The position numbers and the translations under genes were made by a program. Below, one piece after another: positions 42,130 to 43,915 of a DNA stretch of 43,915 bases. This stretch comes from Pirellulaceae bacterium. Lineage in GTDB: Bacteria; Planctomycetota; Planctomycetia; Pirellulales; Pirellulaceae. The notes below the pieces were generated by a model, which was not told where the DNA came from, made no database searches, and saw nothing but the letters and a program-made list of their open reading frames with translations. Positions within the stretch are counted from its first letter, which is position 1. Each line of letters opens with the position of its first letter. The stretch covers positions 1 through 43,915 of the forward strand of contig JAUXWY010000390.1 of assembly GCA_030681235.1 (NCBI GenBank). Reading direction: 5' to 3'.

Positions 42130-43915
42130 TCACTTGTAATAGCTCACCGGATGTGGTCTCACGCCAAGTTTTTGGTAATCAAAACCACCTGGCAATGGTT
42201 GGTACTCGCCAATGATTTCGACGGAACTGTCGGCCCGAATCTTTTCTTCCATCCCCAGACCCCAATAGACCGCGTTGATGGTCAACCGGCGCACTCCCGC
42301 GTTCTCGAAATCCTCGGCCGATCCCATCGTGAAATGAAAGATGCGGCTGGGCAGATTCCGATTGCCCACCCAAGTCTTCGTCCAAGCGATGGGCAGCGGT
42401 TCTTTGCTCTTGTTCGGCGGCGAGTCGGGTTTGAGGTCCACCAACGGTTGGCCGTACACCAGCACTTCGCAGTCGGCCGGAACAGGATGCTTGTCGTCAT
42501 GGCAGCGATACACGTCCGATGTGCCCCAGATGTCCGTGACGCCCGTCAGAATTGCATGGGCTGGGTTTTCAGGTGCCAGTTGTCCGCGAGTCGATTCGCT
42601 GTGCCAACCGCCGTGATGCTCCATAAACGTTCCGCCCAACAATTGACTCAGCGACACGTTTTTCCCGTCTTTTGAATACGGCTTGCCACCCCAAAAGCCA
42701 TGGTTGGCGGTGCGCAGCGCGATGATCGGTTTGCCAGAATCAAAGTAATTGTGCCAAAGCTGCATTTGGTCATCCGGCAACTGCATGAAGCGAGATAACC
42801 AAATCACACCATCGGCCTTTTCGAGGAGTTCCAAGCCGGGAATCCGATGATGCTTGGTTTTGTCTTCGAAAGGTGCCGGCAGGGTTGGGTCGACTTCATC
42901 TTGTTCGTTGACCGAAAACAAGACCGTGCAATCAAACCCGTGGCGTTGCGACAAAATCTTGGCCAACATCGGCATCGATTGCTCGCTGCGATATTCTTGC
43001 TCTGCCGCAATCAAGACAATGTGTTTGCCTAGACCGGGCCCCTCGCCCCCTGCGTATGTCAACCAAGGATTCGCCTCGTTCTGGGTAGCATCGTTGGCAC
43101 TTGTTTGGCTTTTCTGGACCAATGGGATTTCGTTCAACGTGTAGTACGCGTTCGTGTGCAGCAATTTCTCACCGTCAGCAGATCTCATATCAGGAAGATA
43201 AAAATCGTGAACATGACCTTTCATCAGTCCATCCACTTGGATTTCGACTTTCATGCCATCGTCACTGACCGTGGCTGACATTGCCTTGGGCACGGTCTGG
43301 TCCACTTCCGGACTGCCATAGCCTTGGTGATAGATGTGCGTGAAGGTCTTGAGTTGATAAACGTCAGGACGAGCGGCAAGGTCACGATCCACGGGTTTGG
43401 TGAAAGTCAATTCAAAACCCGTTGGTCGCGCTTTGATTTCTTTGATTTCGAAGGGAACAAGTCCCGTCCAATCCAGTCGTTGCACGGAATAGGCTTTAGG
43501 CCCGCGAACCGGCCAGCCACGATTCGTGCCACCGGCGATCAAGTTGCCATTGGGCGTGAACTGGACCGCCAACAATCCGGTGTCAAAACCTTCGCGAAAT
43601 GGATAACAAGCACCCTGCCACACGCCGTTCACTTTTTCTGTCGTCGCTCGCATGACAACGCCGAGACTGAAGTCGCCAATAAAAATTTGGTTCTCAAACG
43701 GACCGAACTTGCCACCGGTCTCATCGACCATAAAGCCTGAGATCGACCGTCCCATGCGGATGTATGGAAAAACCACCGCGTAAGGCACTAGCTCTTTGAC
43801 CCTTTGCCGTTCGATCTCCAATCGCGAGGGTGTATTTGGTTCGACCGGAGCCGGCCCCATTTCGGGCGCGAGTTCGTACCAGTTGTAGCTAATGGGGTGT
43901 CCCATAAAGCCACCG
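42130..43915 (-). CDS. ThuA-domain protein with propeller-type N-terminal part, 5' end outside the window
   Basis: The frame is open to the window edge (an internal Met at 43905 is preceded by Gly-Gly-Phe codons), so the start is missing. Visible: ~595 residues. The first ~280 resemble the end of the PQQ-sugar-dehydrogenase-like propeller proteins of Planctomycetota (FGPFENQIFIGDFSLGVVMR, CYPFREGFDTGLLAVQFTPN). The C-terminal ~270 form a ThuA-type class I glutamine-amidotransferase-like fold (KHIVLIAAEQEYRSEQSMPM, ALRTANHGFWGG, HAILTGVTDIWG, RIFHFTMGSAEDFE). ThuA-fold proteins act on sugars or serve as trehalose-utilisation proteins, but the role of such fusions is unknown. A copy of its last 37 codons is at 37995-38108. 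Confidence 0.9.
   Translation of the reverse strand, partial: GGFMGHPISYNWYELAPEMGPAPVEPNTPSRLEIERQRVKELVPYAVVFPYIRMGRSISGFMVDETGGKFGPFENQIFIGDFSLGVVMRATTEKVNGVWQGACYPFREGFDTGLLAVQFTPNGNLIAGGTNRGWPVRGPKAYSVQRLDWTGLVPFEIKEIKARPTGFELTFTKPVDRDLAARPDVYQLKTFTHIYHQGYGSPEVDQTVPKAMSATVSDDGMKVEIQVDGLMKGHVHDFYLPDMRSADGEKLLHTNAYYTLNEIPLVQKSQTSANDATQNEANPWLTYAGGEGPGLGKHIVLIAAEQEYRSEQSMPMLAKILSQRHGFDCTVLFSVNEQDEVDPTLPAPFEDKTKHHRIPGLELLEKADGVIWLSRFMQLPDDQMQLWHNYFDSGKPIIALRTANHGFWGGKPYSKDGKNVSLSQLLGGTFMEHHGGWHSESTRGQLAPENPAHAILTGVTDIWGTSDVYRCHDDKHPVPADCEVLVYGQPLVDLKPDSPPNKSKEPLPIAWTKTWVGNRNLPSRIFHFTMGSAEDFENAGVRRLTINAVYWGLGMEEKIRADSSVEIIGEYQPLPGGFDYQKLGVRPHPVSYYK

Overview
The window looks like a chromosomal segment of a Planctomycetota bacterium, probably Pirellulales (Rhodopirellula-like). 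This is inferred from the gene families, not from a marker gene. The clues are DUF1080 and ThuA proteins, DUF3472, several ECF sigma factors with a Ser/Thr kinase, an ECF/DUF6768 pair, a Rho factor with a very long disordered N-terminus, paired ExbD genes, and many secreted proteins with low-complexity tracts. No rRNA, tRNA, CRISPR array or complete insertion sequence was seen.

Layout. Positions 1-6410 hold secreted proteins: a 5'-truncated DUF5077/DUF3472 protein, a 1385-aa Asp-box propeller protein with an inserted PDZ domain, and an HtrA-like protease. Positions 6682-12852 encode a 2056-aa alpha-2-macroglobulin without the thioester residues. An ABC-2 permease, a secreted unknown and a GT4 glycosyltransferase follow up to 17020. 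From 22076 back to 17079 a minus-strand cluster reads rho, exbD, exbD, ECF sigma, DUF1080; the last four are joined by overlaps or very short gaps. rdgB and arfB overlap on the minus strand and diverge from thiS-thiG (22954-25151).

Positions 25450-30547 are regulatory. A Ser/Thr kinase with an N-terminal HX3CX2C motif diverges from an ECF sigma gene, and a second ECF gene overlaps a DUF6768 gene. Positions 30777-35310 are a patchwork: a transglutaminase-like protein, a MoaD-like protein, a propeller gene broken by an internal deletion, a DUF2459 protein, an unknown, and a truncated YhcG (DUF1016) gene among repeats. Positions 35402-37804 carry a terpenoid-cyclase-fold protein and a double universal stress protein. 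Positions 38233-41793 carry an NtrB-like kinase and an NtrC-like regulator. Between them is a consensus sigma-54 promoter pointing at a small secreted-protein ORF, plus a csrA-like fragment. The window ends in a 5'-truncated ThuA protein (42130-43915). A 37-codon copy of the 3' end of that gene lies 4 kb away at 37995-38108.

Three dispersed intergenic repeat families (A, B and C below) recur, several copies directly abutting gene ends. The strongest candidate for an undescribed system is the sigma-54 two-component locus with its embedded small secreted-protein gene. Next are the kinase with an anti-sigma-like zinc motif facing an ECF gene, and the rho/ExbD/ECF cluster.
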